From Apis mellifera (lineage: Eukaryota > Arthropoda > Insecta > Hymenoptera > Apidae): 64,000 nucleotides of DNA. The stretch spans positions 15,128,330 through 15,192,329 of the forward strand of contig NC_037648.1 of NCBI RefSeq assembly GCF_003254395.2. The letters are read 5' to 3'. Numbering within the stretch: the stretch's first letter is position 1; every line of letters starts with the position of its first letter. Below the pieces are notes generated by a model. The model was not told the DNA's origin and searched no databases. It saw nothing but the letters and a program-made list of their open reading frames with translations. This document shows positions 62,661 to 64,000 of the stretch, piece after piece. Position numbers and translations under genes: made by a program.

Positions 62661-64000
62661 ATTATGTATAGATGTTACATATATTATATATCTCTATACA
62701 ATGTTATTTGCAATCAAAAACATTCGATAACGAGTTATCATTTTTTTTCTTTTCATAAAATTATAAACAAAATATTTTTATTTATTTAGAAATATTAAAA
62801 AATATATTTATATTATATATATATTAAAAATTAAATATTATTTTTTTTTATATATATATTAATACGAAATTATTAAAAATATTGTTCAATACTGTTCGTT
62901 TTGTCTTTATTCGAATGCATCGGTGAGCATGTAATCGGAGATAGCGAACAGGTAGCGAGCATATACAAACACACACGTACTTTATACCCACGCACACGAA
63001 TCTCTAGTAAGGATTCTTGATGGAGCTCGTTAATTGTGCCAACGCAAGTACTTTTACTCAACTCGAATAATGAAACAGACGAGTTTCTTTCTTCGAAGAA
63101 TCCAGCAGTATCATCATACACACACATACACACACATCTTCCACACACAGTGTCGCTTTAAATTTCATCCGAATTAATATACTTTATTTAAATTGAGTGT
63201 TATATTTCATTTTGGTGCGTATCTGAGTGTAAAATAACGCGATAGAAAAAACATAACTTTTAGATTTCACGTCTAAGTTAGAAACAATCTTATGATCCGA
63301 TAATACCAGAAATAAAAATATCATTGATTTCATTATTCAATTAGATAGAAATAATATTTTTTTTTAAATTGTTTTATTGATTCTGAAAGTAATTGGATAC
63401 TGGAAGGAAATGAATGTCATGATATTCTTTGGGAACAAAGATATGATATTGAGATAATGCGCTCGAGGAACAAAAGATTCTTTAAGATCTACATTGATAG
63501 AGCCTCGGACTCGTGGAAGGCTCGTTTCCATGAAGGACATAGTACCGTTCCCTCGAGCCGTTATACATGTATAGTATACATAAGTTTTCCGTTCTTTTTT
63601 CTAGTTATTTTTTTTCTAGTTATTTTTTTCTATTTTTTTTCTCGTAATAACGTTACTTTAAAATTTTATAAAATCTTAATTAATTTAATTTGTAACATGA
63701 TAAATTAATCAAAAACTCATTTGAGGTTATGTTTTACGAATTGATTTTTCACATTTCGGAAAATTTTTTCAATTATCGTAAATTCTCTCTGTTAAATAAT
63801 GCACACGATGACGGTAGAATTATATCCAAGTAATAAATGTGAAAAACAAATACGAGTTGAAATATATCATTATAGTATTACGTATTGTACGAGACACGAG
63901 ATAAAACATGCGAGTCTTAAGCAAAAAAACCAATCCGTATCCAGTGATACGTTTATTGAGTTAAATAATTATTCTGATTTTTTTTTTTTTAAATTATCGA

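Larger units (their letters stand above)
58319..64000. other. Introns, 5' region and promoter area of taranis; otherwise no gene seen
   Basis: Mostly AT-rich non-coding sequence with moderate CpG. Apart from the candidate exon at 60759-60810 and the promoter-like island at 62500-62660, I find no supportable exon. Plus- and minus-strand open frames around 62.0-63.7 kb are short and low-complexity. More 5' exons of taranis, or the start of another gene, could lie here unseen. Confidence 0.4.

Noticed and set aside
62873..63148. 91-residue minus-strand frame near the right edge
   Set aside because: Part is a translated CA/TG repeat and there is no recognisable domain or splice context; it may be leader sequence but is not supportable as coding.
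1..64000. Transposons, viral insertions, CRISPR arrays, bacterial-type operons
   Set aside because: No transposase, reverse transcriptase, integrase, long terminal repeats, terminal inverted repeat pairs or spacer arrays were seen; all genes are spliced animal genes.

Overview
This is a eukaryotic (insect) window. It is very AT-rich, its genes are split into many small exons by short GT-AG introns, and every recognisable product is a metazoan protein. The gene content, the AT/CpG composition and the many short AT-type microsatellites fit an aculeate hymenopteran such as a honey bee (Apis). That species guess is inference from style and composition, not from a search. There is no operon, CRISPR array, phage, virus or recognisable transposon.

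Left part, about 0.7-38 kb, is a compact gene-dense block. In order it holds: RCC1L (+, 5' end unresolved); a head-to-head pair of paralogous secreted, probably GPI-anchored proteins of unknown function (- then +); Nup133 (-); cytosolic valyl-tRNA synthetase (+); a DENN-domain Rab-GEF of the DENND1/connecdenn family (-); eIF3f (+); Arp10 of dynactin (-); Rpn12/PSMD8 of the 26S proteasome (-); eEF1-gamma (+); and mRpL49 (-). Most neighbours are divergent, sharing promoter gaps of about 0.6-0.9 kb, or convergent, with tail-to-tail gaps of about 0.2-1.1 kb. Housekeeping functions dominate: translation, tRNA charging, proteasome, nuclear pore, dynein adaptor and mitoribosome. Their coding DNA looks CpG-poor.

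Right part, about 38-64 kb, is different. It is gene-poor and visibly richer in CpG. It holds one very large gene (+, 39441-47295, about 2192 residues), with a long charged disordered N-terminal region followed by a Cys/His-rich putative zinc-binding region. I cannot assign it to a named family. Next comes about 9.7 kb without a supportable coding gene, full of homopolymers and microsatellites. It probably holds long 3' UTRs of the two convergent genes around it. Then comes a SERTA-domain gene (-) that I read as taranis. Its 5' portion stretches into the last 5 kb of the window, where a CpG-rich, palindrome-dense candidate promoter sits near 62.5-62.7 kb.

Exon joins were worked out by hand from splice signals, reading-frame continuity and remembered family sequences. 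For RCC1L (from exon 2), both GPI-type paralogs, ValRS, eIF3f, Arp10, Rpn12, eEF1-gamma, mRpL49, the large gene and taranis, the summed exon lengths are divisible by three. Nup133 and DENND1 internal exon ends were only partly checked.
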